A stretch of DNA of 64,000 nt, taken from contig CABRXX010000008.1 in NCBI GenBank assembly GCA_902475025.1, forward strand, positions 1-64,000, given 5' to 3'. This document shows, piece after piece, positions 1 through 8,644 of this stretch; positions within the stretch are counted from its first letter, which is position 1, and each line of letters starts with the position of its first letter. The notes under the pieces were generated by a model. That model was not told the DNA's origin, did not search any database, and saw only the letters and a list, made by a program, of their open reading frames with translations. Origin of the DNA: Merdiplasma sp905207905. Its GTDB lineage: Bacteria; Bacillota; Clostridia; Lachnospirales; Lachnospiraceae. The position numbers were made by a program, and so were the translations under genes.

Positions 1-130
1 GCTCCATAAATTCCCCGCTCTTTGCCTTCAGACTTTCTGCCCGCTCCATAAATTCCCCGCTCTTTGCCTTCAGACTTTCTGCCCGCTCCATAAATTCTCC
101 GCCCTTTGCCCTCAGGCCTTCTGCCCGTTC
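1..130 (-). repeat. 42-bp in-frame tandem repeat encoding a coiled coil
   Basis: Three and a bit copies of a 42-bp unit begin at the window edge. The first two are identical and the third and fourth diverge. Because 42 is divisible by three, copy-number change keeps frame. Each unit encodes 14 residues (two heptads) of an acidic/basic amphipathic helix at the C-terminal end of the CmpB-type protein. The array continues off the left edge, so its full copy number is unknown. Confidence 0.9.
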
Positions 131-829
131 CATAAATTCCCCGGTCTTTGCTTTCAATTCCTCCGCTTTTTCTCTCAGCTCCGCAGTTTTTTCCTCTGCT
201 TTCTGCTTTGCCTTTTCCTGCTTTTCCAGACCATCCATCATATTTTCATAGATATTTTCACCCATCTGATCGGAAATGCGGTGCAGCTCTTTTGCGATCT
301 CGTCCAGACGCTCCAGACGCTTGTTCAGCTTCAGGATACCTGTAACAGTCACATACAGATCTACTGCCAGCGCCGCGCTCAGAACGCCAAGAAGGAAAAT
401 TCCCAGCCACAAAGGGATGAGGGAAAGGAGCTTCCACAGCAGGGGGTGGATATATTTTACGATCAGAGTGCAGGCCGCCCCCCACAGCAAGGAAAAGGGC
501 AGACACACATAGCCGTTTAAATTCAAGGGCATTTTAGAATAATCCCACCACTTGTGGTGAAACAGTACCTCCAGCAAAAATCCGGTGACCCACTCCAGAG
601 CAGTCACCAGAACGCCGGACAGTAAAAACAGCAGCAGCAGATTGTCCATATAGGCATCCATCAAAGTCACAATAGCTGTGACTCCAATTCCATAAATGGG
701 ACACAGAGGGCCGTTTAAAAAGCCTCTGTTTACAAATTTCCGCTCCTTCACTGCCGCAAAAGCCACCTCGGAACACCATCCGAAAAAACCATATACAAAG
801 AAATTAACCAAAATATGATACACAGCCAT
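1..829 (-). CDS. CmpB-type (PF06541) membrane protein with repetitive coiled-coil tail, 3' partial
   Basis: Reading the minus strand from an ATG at 829 gives 276 codons without a stop, so the C-terminus lies beyond the left edge. Residues 1 to about 165 contain several hydrophobic segments, and a tryptophan/glycine-rich start (FFVYGFFGWCSE) typical of the family called putative ABC transporter permease (PF06541, CmpB). From about residue 170 the protein becomes charged and helical (LNKRLERLDEIAKELHRI), then enters 14-residue repeats of the type AKSGEFMERAESLK, two heptads each. A GAGGTG ribosome binding site precedes the start. The real transport role of this family is unproven; membrane topology is clear and function is not. 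Because it lacks a stop inside the window, it is easily missed by an ORF search. Confidence 0.75.
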   Translation of the reverse strand, partial: MAVYHILVNFFVYGFFGWCSEVAFAAVKERKFVNRGFLNGPLCPIYGIGVTAIVTLMDAYMDNLLLLFLLSGVLVTALEWVTGFLLEVLFHHKWWDYSKMPLNLNGYVCLPFSLLWGAACTLIVKYIHPLLWKLLSLIPLWLGIFLLGVLSAALAVDLYVTVTGILKLNKRLERLDEIAKELHRISDQMGENIYENMMDGLEKQEKAKQKAEEKTAELREKAEELKAKTGEFMERAEGLRAKGGEFMERAESLKAKSGEFMERAESLKAKSGEFME

Positions 830-996
830 CCGCCGCACCTCATTTCTTCTATTTTTCTGTGTGATTCTCCAGCACCCAAAATTCCCGTTTCTTCAATGAT
901 CCTGGCATCCGTGTACCTGGGACAATACGGTCAGAAAAGATCGCTGCGCCTGGTTCCTTAACCCCATCCGGTGCCGGGTCGGGATGCACCTGGGTC

Positions 997-2691
997 TTAC
1001 CCCCGAAACCGGTTCAGGCTGGCATACAGCTCCTGAATCCTTGGCTTGGCCAGACCGCAGGGGATATATGCCCCTCCGAAGGGCTCCCAGCCTCTCTTCT
1101 CCAGGGTGTTCCAGATCATCTCCACAGTCTGCTGAACGCTTTTCTTCCCATCCATCACCTGCTCCAGACCGTACCGCATCATCACTGCCAGCGCCAAGGT
1201 CTGTTCCGGATCCGTCAGCTGCTCCAGATAGCGCACATTCACGCTCTCCTTATCCAGGGAAAAAGATTCCAGTCCAAACGCCTTTGTTTTCATACGATCA
1301 TGGCCTCCTTTCGCTTCTCTCCTGCGATAGGAAGGCAGAACCCGCTGAAACTTTGGTATCTTAAAATCAGGAGCTTTGGTTCTGGGAGCCGCATGTTTTC
1401 CACATAATTCCTTCACAGAGTCTGTGATATCCACAGGCCGGTAACAATCCATGCACAAAATGTGGTCTGCTATGTAGAAAAAGGCACCGGAGCTTCCCGC
1501 TACCAGTATGGTAGAAATCCCCGCCTGCTCATACAGATCCCCAGCCCGCTCTAAGAAAGGAGTGATCGGCTCCTTCTCTCTGCGGATTACCTGCTGCATC
1601 AGCTCATCCCGCACCATGAAATTGGTAGCAGAAGTATCCTCATCAATCAGAAACAGCCTGGAACCTGCCTCCATACTCTCCACCACTCCGGCAGCCTGGG
1701 AGGTGCTGCCGCTGGCATCCTCGGTAGAAAAGGACACGGTATCCTTTTTGTTTGGCAGATCATTGATAAACAAAGAAATATCCACATTTCGCACACTGCG
1801 CCCATCTTCTGCCCGGAGCTTCACTGCCGTATCCTCAGTCAGCACATACTCTCTGCCGTCCCCAGAAATGTGGTTGTACACTCCCATCTGAATGGCCTCC
1901 AGCAGCGTGGACTTTCCGTGATACCCCCCTCCCACAATCAGGGTGATGCCCTCCGGAACCGCCATTCCTGCGATCTCTCCCCGATGAGGCAGCACAAACC
2001 TGCGCTCCATAGTGGAGGGCGAGACAAAGGGAACGCTGCCTGCCATGGGAAGGTCTGATACCCCGCTCTTTCTTGGCAGTATGGCTCCATTGGCTACAAA
2101 AGCAACCAGCTTTTCCTTCCTCAGAATGTGACGCAGAGCCTCCTGATCTTCCGCCAAAAATACGGCCCGCTCCACAGCTTTCTGATCCAGTTTTCCATAA
2201 AAAAGACTGCTTTGAATACACTTTGGAAGAAATTCAAACAGAATCTTATCCAGTTCTCCTGCATTGATGGTGCGCCCAAAAGCTGGAAATCCCACATGAA
2301 ACCGGGCAGTGATCTGTTTTTTTGTAATCTGGCAGGCGCTTCTCTCCAGCACCTCCTGACCGCATCGGCTAATGGACAAAAGACCGCTTTTCCCGGAACC
2401 TTTTGCCTTAAAATTATACTGACGGAACTGCTCTTCCAAACGACGCACCAGGAAATCCTGAAGTGCAATCCGGGAACAGTCCTGTTCAAAAAATTCTGCC
2501 GGAAATCCGCCCCGCTCCATAGGTACCTCCACATGAAGGCTGGAGGGAGAGGCAAAGGGATCCCCTTGAACGTGATCGATCACCAGCACATACTGGTCAA
2601 ACCGATAAGCTCCGGCCAAAGACTTGTAAGCCGGATATCCTTTATGATCAATGGCGCGCAGAGAACTGCGCAGTTCTGCAGATGTTTTCAT
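997..2691 (-). CDS. ABC-class predicted ATPase (COG3044/PF09818)
   Basis: A 564-residue soluble protein of the predicted ATPase of the ABC class family. The phosphate-binding loop GGGYHGKST followed by LLEAIQMGVYNH is the diagnostic form for this family, and the Walker B-like stretch LFLIDEDTSATNFM lies downstream. There is no membrane segment and no second nucleotide-binding domain, so this is not a transporter ATPase. The start is placed at the ATG at 2691 because AGGAG sits 8 nt upstream; an upstream in-frame ATG at 2706 has no ribosome binding site and itself overlaps the SD. The biochemical role of the family is not established. The neighbouring topoisomerase gene on the same strand suggests a nucleic-acid-related role only weakly. 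Confidence 0.8.
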   Translation of the reverse strand: MKTSAELRSSLRAIDHKGYPAYKSLAGAYRFDQYVLVIDHVQGDPFASPSSLHVEVPMERGGFPAEFFEQDCSRIALQDFLVRRLEEQFRQYNFKAKGSGKSGLLSISRCGQEVLERSACQITKKQITARFHVGFPAFGRTINAGELDKILFEFLPKCIQSSLFYGKLDQKAVERAVFLAEDQEALRHILRKEKLVAFVANGAILPRKSGVSDLPMAGSVPFVSPSTMERRFVLPHRGEIAGMAVPEGITLIVGGGYHGKSTLLEAIQMGVYNHISGDGREYVLTEDTAVKLRAEDGRSVRNVDISLFINDLPNKKDTVSFSTEDASGSTSQAAGVVESMEAGSRLFLIDEDTSATNFMVRDELMQQVIRREKEPITPFLERAGDLYEQAGISTILVAGSSGAFFYIADHILCMDCYRPVDITDSVKELCGKHAAPRTKAPDFKIPKFQRVLPSYRRREAKGGHDRMKTKAFGLESFSLDKESVNVRYLEQLTDPEQTLALAVMMRYGLEQVMDGKKSVQQTVEMIWNTLEKRGWEPFGGAYIPCGLAKPRIQELYASLNRFRG

Positions 2692-2730
2692 AAGTTTACT
2701 CCTCATTTCTAGTTCTGTTTCTGATGTCTT

Positions 2731-4989
2731 CTAGTCGGAAAGTTTGATTCCCGCCAACGCCTGGGCAAAGGCATTATTCACCGGTTCCCGGGCCTCTTTC
2801 TGCTGCTTTCTCAGATAATTCTGTACATCCCGCTTCTTCACTCCTGCGCCTTCCTTTTCCCTCCGGGCCTGGAAGGCCGACAGCTTTTCTTTATAACCGC
2901 AGGCGCAGATAAAAGCCTCCTCCGTCCCTTTCACATACAGTTCCATCCGCTTATGGCATTTGGGACATCTGGCATTGGTGGTACGTGACACCATCTCCCG
3001 GTATCCGCACTCCCGGTCCTGGCACACCAAAAGCTTACTGTTCTTTCCATTGACCGCCAGCATTTTCTTTCCGCACCGGGGGCAGACCTTGTTGGTCAGA
3101 TTGTCGTGGCGGAAGGTTCCCCCTCCCTCCTTGATCTCTTCCACAATTTCTGCGGCATATCTCCGGATCTCCTTCAAAAACTCTTTCTGGGACAGCTTTC
3201 CCCCTGCAATGTCTGAGAGCTTCATTTCCCAGTCCGCAGTAAGCTCCGGCTTGCGAAGATCCTCTGGAACCAGCTCTAAAAGCTGTTTTGCCTTTGAGGT
3301 AAGATAGAGGTCATTCCCCTTTTTCTCCATAAGAAAACTGTGAAACAGCTTTTCAATGATATCCGCCCGAGTAGCCACCGTTCCCAGCCCCCCGGTTTCT
3401 CCAAGCGTTCTGGCCGCTGCCCGGTCCTTGCTCTCCATAAAACGTACCGGATTCTCCATGGCCGCCAAAAGAGTGGCTTCCGTAAAACGGGCAGGAGGCT
3501 TGGTTTTGCCTTCTGTAAGAGTAAGGCGGTCAATTTTCAAACGCTCTCCCTGCTTCACATGGGGAAGCCGCTGACTGTGAAATTCCGCTTCTTCCCGCCT
3601 TTTGTCTCGTCCCTCAGTATCCTCCCAGTCGTCCAGCGAATCAAAGTCTCCTCCGCTGTTTCCGGCTCCCGGCAGGGGATTCTCCTGATACACCTGCTGC
3701 CAGCCTGGCGCTTTCATCGTTCTGCCGCCTGCCTGGAAGCTGTGACCTCCGGCCCTGGCCTCCAAAGTTACCTGCTCATAGACGCAGGGAGGATACAAAA
3801 CGCTCAAAAAACGCCGCACCACCAAATCATAGATTTTCCGCTCTTCATTGGTCATATGTTCCAACTGAACAAACTGCTCTGTGGGAATAATGGCATGATG
3901 GTCGCTGACTTTCTTATCATCCACAAAACTGCTGTTTACCTGCAATGGTTTTCGCAGCAGCCCGCCTGCCAGACTGCGATAGGGCCCGACGCTGCAGGCC
4001 TTCAGCCGCTCCTTTAACGTAGGAACCACGTCCTTCCCGATATATCGGGAATCCGTTCTGGGATAGGTGAGCACTTTATGATTCTCATAGAGCCGCTGCA
4101 TAATGTTCAGCGTCTCCTTTGCAGAAAATCCGTATTTCTGATTGGCTTCCCTCTGAAGAGTGGTCAGATCATACAGTCCTGGAGCCTGTTTCGTCTTTTC
4201 TTTCCTTACCACCTGCAAAAGCTCCAGCCCTTCTCCCTGCAGCTGCCCTCTGATCTCCTCCAGCCGCTCCTTCTGAAAACTGCGAAGGCTCCTGCTCTTT
4301 TCGTCTCTCCAGGCAAACCGGATCCCTGCCGCCTCCGCCGTCAGCCCATAGTATGCCCTTGGCTGAAAATTTTTGATCTCCTGTTCCCTGGATGCAAGAA
4401 TAGCCAGGGTAGGTGTCTGGACACGGCCGCAGGAGAGCTGGGCATTGTATTTGCAGGTCAGCGCCCGGGTGCCGTTCATACCCACCAGCCAGTCCGCCTC
4501 CGCCCTGGCCGCAGCTGCCCGGTACAGATTGTCATAATCATGCCCATTTCTCAACTGCGCGAAGCCTTGTGAGATGGCTTTATCCGTGACAGATGAAATC
4601 CAGAGCCTGCGAATCGGCTTTTTGCATTCCGCCTTCTCCAAAATCCACCGGGCTACCAGCTCTCCCTCCCGGCCTGCATCTGTGGCAATGATAATGTCTT
4701 TGATATCCTTCCGGTACAACTGCGCCTTCACCTTACGAAACTGAGCTGAGGTCTGACGAATCACTACCAGCTTCATTTTTTCCGGCATCATGGGAAGAGA
4801 TCCCATCTCCCATTTTGCATATTTTCCATCGTATTCTTCCGGATCTGCCAATGTCACCAGGTGCCCCAGCGCCCAGGTAACCACATACTCTCTTCCTTCC
4901 AGGAAGCCTTCCCCCTGTTTCTGACAATGAAGCACCCTGGCAATATCTCTTGCTACCGACGGTTTTTCCGCCAACACTAACGATTTCAT
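2731..4989 (-). CDS. topB: DNA topoisomerase III (type IA)
   Basis: A 752-residue type IA topoisomerase that relaxes or decatenates DNA through a transient 5'-phosphotyrosine. The N-terminal Toprim domain shows VLAEKPSVARDIA and the acidic metal site ATDAGREGE. The catalytic tyrosine lies in LTYPRTDSRY. Two C-terminal zinc-ribbon-like modules carry CPRCGKK...CQDRECGY and CPKCHKR...CACGY. The start is the ATG at 4989, matching the family start MKSLVLAEKPS with GGGAG upstream; the frame remains open a further 26 codons upstream into the gene before it, but those residues are unlike the family. It follows the phospholipase C-like gene by 19 bp and may be co-transcribed. Accessory TopB copies occur on integrative elements, but no conjugation genes are seen here. 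Confidence 0.92.
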   Translation of the reverse strand: MKSLVLAEKPSVARDIARVLHCQKQGEGFLEGREYVVTWALGHLVTLADPEEYDGKYAKWEMGSLPMMPEKMKLVVIRQTSAQFRKVKAQLYRKDIKDIIIATDAGREGELVARWILEKAECKKPIRRLWISSVTDKAISQGFAQLRNGHDYDNLYRAAAARAEADWLVGMNGTRALTCKYNAQLSCGRVQTPTLAILASREQEIKNFQPRAYYGLTAEAAGIRFAWRDEKSRSLRSFQKERLEEIRGQLQGEGLELLQVVRKEKTKQAPGLYDLTTLQREANQKYGFSAKETLNIMQRLYENHKVLTYPRTDSRYIGKDVVPTLKERLKACSVGPYRSLAGGLLRKPLQVNSSFVDDKKVSDHHAIIPTEQFVQLEHMTNEERKIYDLVVRRFLSVLYPPCVYEQVTLEARAGGHSFQAGGRTMKAPGWQQVYQENPLPGAGNSGGDFDSLDDWEDTEGRDKRREEAEFHSQRLPHVKQGERLKIDRLTLTEGKTKPPARFTEATLLAAMENPVRFMESKDRAAARTLGETGGLGTVATRADIIEKLFHSFLMEKKGNDLYLTSKAKQLLELVPEDLRKPELTADWEMKLSDIAGGKLSQKEFLKEIRRYAAEIVEEIKEGGGTFRHDNLTNKVCPRCGKKMLAVNGKNSKLLVCQDRECGYREMVSRTTNARCPKCHKRMELYVKGTEEAFICACGYKEKLSAFQARREKEGAGVKKRDVQNYLRKQQKEAREPVNNAFAQALAGIKLSD

Positions 4990-5008
4990 ACGGTCTCCCT
5001 GCTTCCTG

Positions 5009-5800
5009 TTATTCAAAATTTCGATCCAGCCGTTTGGGCAGACCGCTTCCAAGGCGTACACTCTCATCCAATGCCTGAATCATCACCAGCGCAATCCCAA
5101 CTGCCTCATTAAACCGCCGCATCAGTTCCTCATTGGTCACCCGGCATCCCGGATGATCCTTTCTCTGAATCATCAGCCCCTTCATCCGGTCAAACTTTCC
5201 CGTCAGGCGCATCACGCCATTGATCATGGACTGCTTCACAATACCAGGCGCCCAGAACAGCCGCCGCACCATCCGCATATACTTCAGGGCGCTTCTCACC
5301 TGCTTGGGAGGCACCTTGTTATAGAAAGGAGACACTGCTGCTGCAGTCCCCCAGTCCGTAGGCACCAGCCGGTGCTGAGGATAGGTAAGATCGTTCTTTC
5401 CATCCATACGCATCAGCATTTTCTCAAATTCCTCCTCTATCTCCAGATGCTGGATTCCTGTCTTTTCGATCATCTCCGTCACATAAGGGTGACATTCACT
5501 GTCCAAAATAAAATGGCAGAGAAATCCCAGAAGATAGGCATATTCTCTGCTGGCTGTCCCTTTTTTTCTCACTACCTTTACCCCATGACGGAAAAAAGGC
5601 ATGGCCGAAACCTTGTGAAGATGGAACCCATACTGATTGACTCTGTTTTTGTTCCAGGGACGGTAAAAGAAAAAGATATCCGGTCCCTGAAGTCCGGTCT
5701 GAAAAGCAGCGTAATTGCGGGACACCACCTGTTCCAGTTCTCCCTCCAACTGCTTTGCCACGATTTTTCCAAACCGGGTATGCGCATAAATAGCCGGCAT
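5009..5800 (-). CDS. zinc-dependent phospholipase C family protein
   Basis: A 263-residue protein of the Zn_dep_PLPC fold (PF00882). Metal-ligand type residues are visible in MPAIYAHTRFG near the N-terminus, in YGFHLHKVS, and in the helix pair GFLCHFILDSECHPYV. There is no signal peptide or membrane segment, so unlike secreted phospholipase C it should be cytoplasmic. The true substrate of these intracellular homologues is unknown and phospholipase activity should not be assumed. An AGGAGG site lies 9 nt upstream of the ATG at 5800. topB follows after a 19-bp gap. Confidence 0.75.
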   Translation of the reverse strand: MPAIYAHTRFGKIVAKQLEGELEQVVSRNYAAFQTGLQGPDIFFFYRPWNKNRVNQYGFHLHKVSAMPFFRHGVKVVRKKGTASREYAYLLGFLCHFILDSECHPYVTEMIEKTGIQHLEIEEEFEKMLMRMDGKNDLTYPQHRLVPTDWGTAAAVSPFYNKVPPKQVRSALKYMRMVRRLFWAPGIVKQSMINGVMRLTGKFDRMKGLMIQRKDHPGCRVTNEELMRRFNEAVGIALVMIQALDESVRLGSGLPKRLDRNFE

Positions 5801-6196
5801 AACTGCATTCCTCCTATTTCTTCACTTTTTATCATAGTATGATTGCACTGCGATCACTTTATTCCTCCGGCGCCTTTGCTTCGTTGCTCCGGGCCGGCAT
5901 CACAACGGTACCTGTATATAAGGGATATTATAGCATATTTTTCTATCCCGGTGAAAAAAAGATAACGCCGCAGCAAAATCCTGAGGAGCATTTTTATTTT
6001 ATAGAAGGAATTTCCTATAAAAGAAGTCTGCGAGCAGACTTCTCCGCCTGCGGAGCATTTTTGTTTCATAGGAAGGAATTTCCTAATGAAACAAAAGAAC
6101 TGCCGCCTTACGATTCTTTGATCGTAAAAGCAGCAGCCTCCATTTCTCCTATTTTTTCTTAAAACTTTCATATCGGAAACACAATCTCCTCTGTTT
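5801..6196. other. intergenic region with hairpin repeats, no gene
   Basis: No convincing gene is present; the short open frames on both strands lack ribosome binding sites and family-like sequence. The stretch ahead of 5800 is the likely promoter area for the phospholipase-like gene and topB. The rest, from about 5970 to 6095, is a string of palindromes described separately. It also separates phoU (ending at 6197) from the next transcription unit. Confidence 0.6.
5981..6092. repeat. duplicated palindromic intergenic repeat
   Basis: Two similar units, at 5981-6022 and 6048-6092, each begin CTG(A/C)GGAGCATTTTT and end in a palindrome built on AGGAATTTCCT. The second unit is framed by GTTTCAT/ATGAAAC arms. 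Between them lies a perfect 9-bp hairpin (AGAAGTCTG, loop CGAG, CAGACTTCT; 6022-6043) followed by CTCCG-CCTG-CGGAG. A related third unit occurs at 59029-59054. This looks like a dispersed REP/MITE-like family rather than a simple terminator. Confidence 0.55.
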
Positions 6197-6841
6197 TTAC
6201 AGTTTATGTTTCCCGGTGATGGAAAAAATCACCCACTCTGCGATATTGGTAGCATGATCTCCGATTCGCTCAAAATACTTGGCTGCCATCAAAAGATCCG
6301 CCGCCTGCTCTCCGTTGTCTGCATTCTGATGGATCAGATCGATCAGCTCCTTCTTCACCTTTACAAACAGCTCATCCACCACATCATCCCGGGCAATCAC
6401 TTCCCTAGCCTGCTCCTGATTCTTGTTCACATAGGCTTCCAGGCTGCTGATGAGCATGATCATGGTCTCCTTTGCCATCTGGTCAATGTGCTCCAGCTTT
6501 TTCATATAAGGCTGTCCTGCCATAATAATGGCCAGCTCTGAGATATCCACCGCGTGATCCCCGATTCTCTCCATATCCGTAATCATTTTCAGCGCTGCGG
6601 AGATCACCCGCAGATCCTTTGCCACCGGCTGCTGCTGCAGCAGCATTCTCAGACAGAGATTCTCTATCTGCTTTTCCTGACGGTCAATAGCGTCATCGCT
6701 GTCCATCGCCTTCCTGGCCTTTTTTACATCCTGATGGATCAAAGCTTCCACAGCGGTCTCTATAGACTGTTCGATCATGGATCCCATATTAATGATTTCT
6801 TTATTCAGCTCCTCCAGCTGCTGGTCAAACCGGTTGCGCAT
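6197..6841 (-). CDS. phoU: phosphate uptake regulator PhoU
   Basis: A 214-residue all-helical protein with the two three-helix-bundle repeats of PhoU. Each repeat carries the E/D-rich metal motif (DMERIGDHAVDISE and KYFERIGDHATNIAEW). PhoU restrains the Pst transporter and the PhoR kinase when phosphate is plentiful. The start is the ATG at 6841 (MRNRFDQQLEEL) with GGGAGG about 10 nt upstream; upstream in-frame codons belong to the end of pstB. It begins one base after the pstB stop, so the two are translationally coupled. It is the last gene of the operon. Confidence 0.95.
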   Translation of the reverse strand: MRNRFDQQLEELNKEIINMGSMIEQSIETAVEALIHQDVKKARKAMDSDDAIDRQEKQIENLCLRMLLQQQPVAKDLRVISAALKMITDMERIGDHAVDISELAIIMAGQPYMKKLEHIDQMAKETMIMLISSLEAYVNKNQEQAREVIARDDVVDELFVKVKKELIDLIHQNADNGEQAADLLMAAKYFERIGDHATNIAEWVIFSITGKHKL

Positions 6842-6842
6842 A

Positions 6843-7592
6843 TCAGCCAAACCTCCCTGTAATATAATCTTCTGTCCGCTTGTCCTTTGGCATGGAGAAC
6901 AGTTCCTCCGTATTTCCGGATTCCACCACTTCTCCCAGCAGGAAAAATACCGTCTCATCGGAGATTCGCACTGCCTGCTGCATATTGTGAGTCACCATCA
7001 CTATGGTATACTGCTTTTTCAGCTCCAGTGCCAGGTCTTCGATCTTGGAAGTGGAGATGGGATCCAGGGCGGAGGTAGGCTCGTCCATTAAAAGCACCTC
7101 CGGTTGTACGGCCAGAGCCCTTGCGATGCAAAGTCTCTGCTGCTGTCCGCCGGAAAGTCCCAGGGCGCTCTTTTTCAGCCTGTCCTTTAATTCTTCCCAG
7201 ATTGCCGCATCCCTCAGAGATTTCTCCACGATCTCATCCAGCTTCGCTTTAGAACGAACCCCATGGGTTCTTGGCCCATAGGCAACATTGTCATACACAC
7301 TCATTGGAAAGGGATTGGGCTTCTGAAATACCATGCCCACCCGCTTCCGCAGCAGATTCACATCCATATCCCGATAAATATCCCGACCGTCTAAAAGCAC
7401 CTGGCCGGTGATCTTGCAGCCCTCCACCAGATCGTTCATCCGGTTCAGCGATTTTAACAGGGTGGATTTTCCACAGCCGGAAGGGCCGATAAAGGCAGTT
7501 ATTTTTTTCTCCGGAATCTCCATATTCACACTTTTTAAGGCATGGAAGCTTCCGTAATACAAATCTAAATTTTTGATAGATATTTTGCTCAT
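6843..7592 (-). CDS. pstB: phosphate ABC transporter ATP-binding protein PstB
   Basis: A 249-residue ABC ATPase energising phosphate uptake. It shows Walker A GPSGCGKST followed by LLKSLNRMNDL, signature LSGGQQQRLCIARAL, and Walker B VLLMDEPTSALDP, all in the form diagnostic of PstB. The start is the ATG at 7592 (MSKISIKNLDLYYG); the ten in-frame codons further upstream have no family similarity. An AGGA-containing site lies upstream. It lies between pstA and phoU in the usual operon order. Confidence 0.96.
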   Translation of the reverse strand: MSKISIKNLDLYYGSFHALKSVNMEIPEKKITAFIGPSGCGKSTLLKSLNRMNDLVEGCKITGQVLLDGRDIYRDMDVNLLRKRVGMVFQKPNPFPMSVYDNVAYGPRTHGVRSKAKLDEIVEKSLRDAAIWEELKDRLKKSALGLSGGQQQRLCIARALAVQPEVLLMDEPTSALDPISTSKIEDLALELKKQYTIVMVTHNMQQAVRISDETVFFLLGEVVESGNTEELFSMPKDKRTEDYITGRFG

Positions 7593-7621
7593 ATTCAATC
7601 CTTTTCCTCTAGCTTTTTGCA

Positions 7622-7696
7622 CTTCTGTCTTTGGCTGCCTTTTCCATACCGCAGCCCCATTTTTCTGGTATTGGACGCTTCTGTCTTTAGCTGCCC
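7622..7696. repeat. short imperfect direct repeat between pstB and pstA
   Basis: An 18-bp sequence CTTCTGTCTTTGGCTGCC near 7622 recurs with one change near 7679, where it meets the pstA stop region. The spacing is about 57 bp. It looks like a small local duplication in the 104-bp pstA-pstB gap. No hairpin or promoter could be assigned to it. Confidence 0.45.
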
Positions 7697-8641
7697 TTAT
7701 ACCTTTGCCACCTTTTTGGCCAGTTTGGCGGAAAGCCAGTTAATGAGAATCACCACGGCCAGCAGCACCACGGCTGTGGCGTAAGCCTGATTCACATGCA
7801 GCCCTTCATTGGACAAATTATACATATGTACGGCCAGAGTTCTGGTGGAGGAAAACACATTTTCCGGTACCTTTGCCACAGATCCTGCCGTATAAATCAG
7901 AGCGGCCGTCTCCCCCACGATCCTGCCGATGGCCAGGATCACACCGGAGAGGATCCCGGGAACTGCGGAGGGAAGCACAATACGAAACACCGTCCGCAGC
8001 TTTCCGGCTCCCAATCCGAAACTGCCCTCCCGAAAAGAATCCGGCACAGACATCAGCGCCTCCTCCGTAGTCCTCAAAATAGTGGGCAGGATCATAATGG
8101 ACAGGGTAAAGGATCCTGCCAGCAGGGAGAAGCCCCAGTGAAGAGCAGATACGAAAAATAACATACCAAACAGACCGTACACAATGGATGGAATCCCGGT
8201 AAGGGTTTCTGCGGTGATCCGAATCACCTTTACCAGCTTATTTCCCTTGTTGGCATACTCCACCAGATACACAGCTGCAAAAATGCCAAAGGGTACCGCA
8301 ATGATCAGAGCCAGGAAGGCCATCAATACGGTATTGATGATAGACGGGACTACCGAACAATTATCAGAGGTATACTCCCAGGCAAACAGATCCGGCGTCA
8401 GATAAGGAATCCCTTTTATCAAGATGTAGCCCACCAGGAATACCAGTACCGCTGCCGTAATCAGAGCCGATAAAGATACCAGTATTAAAAGCACCAGAGA
8501 ACCCGGAGTACGCTTGTAGGATTTCAGCCGTTCCCGAAAACTTACCCGATTGATTCCCACAATGTTTTCTGCCGGATCCCTCTCCGGACGAATGTCCGGC
8601 GTAAGATTCACATTGATTGCAGTGGTTGCATTTCCGTTCAT
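7697..8641 (-). CDS. pstA: phosphate ABC transporter permease PstA
   Basis: A 314-residue inner-membrane permease with about six hydrophobic segments after an N-terminal cytoplasmic region of about 50 residues. The binding-protein-dependent transport loop is visible around the sequence SVPDSFREGSFGLGAGKLRT, followed by VLPSAVPGILSGVILAIGR. It pairs with PstC to form the phosphate channel. The ATG at 8641 starts 3 bp after the pstC stop, with an AAAGG-type site inside the end of pstC, consistent with translational coupling. The N-terminal extension before the first membrane segment is somewhat long for the family. Confidence 0.94.
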   Translation of the reverse strand: MNGNATTAINVNLTPDIRPERDPAENIVGINRVSFRERLKSYKRTPGSLVLLILVSLSALITAAVLVFLVGYILIKGIPYLTPDLFAWEYTSDNCSVVPSIINTVLMAFLALIIAVPFGIFAAVYLVEYANKGNKLVKVIRITAETLTGIPSIVYGLFGMLFFVSALHWGFSLLAGSFTLSIMILPTILRTTEEALMSVPDSFREGSFGLGAGKLRTVFRIVLPSAVPGILSGVILAIGRIVGETAALIYTAGSVAKVPENVFSSTRTLAVHMYNLSNEGLHVNQAYATAVVLLAVVILINWLSAKLAKKVAKV

Positions 8642-8644
8642 AGT

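Noticed and set aside
2731..4989. TopB as evidence of an integrative conjugative element
   Set aside because: No relaxase, coupling protein, type IV secretion or integrase gene lies nearby.
5854..6171. 105-residue minus-strand frame and 107-residue plus-strand frame
   Set aside because: Both are translations of the palindromic repeats and carry no ribosome binding site or family similarity.
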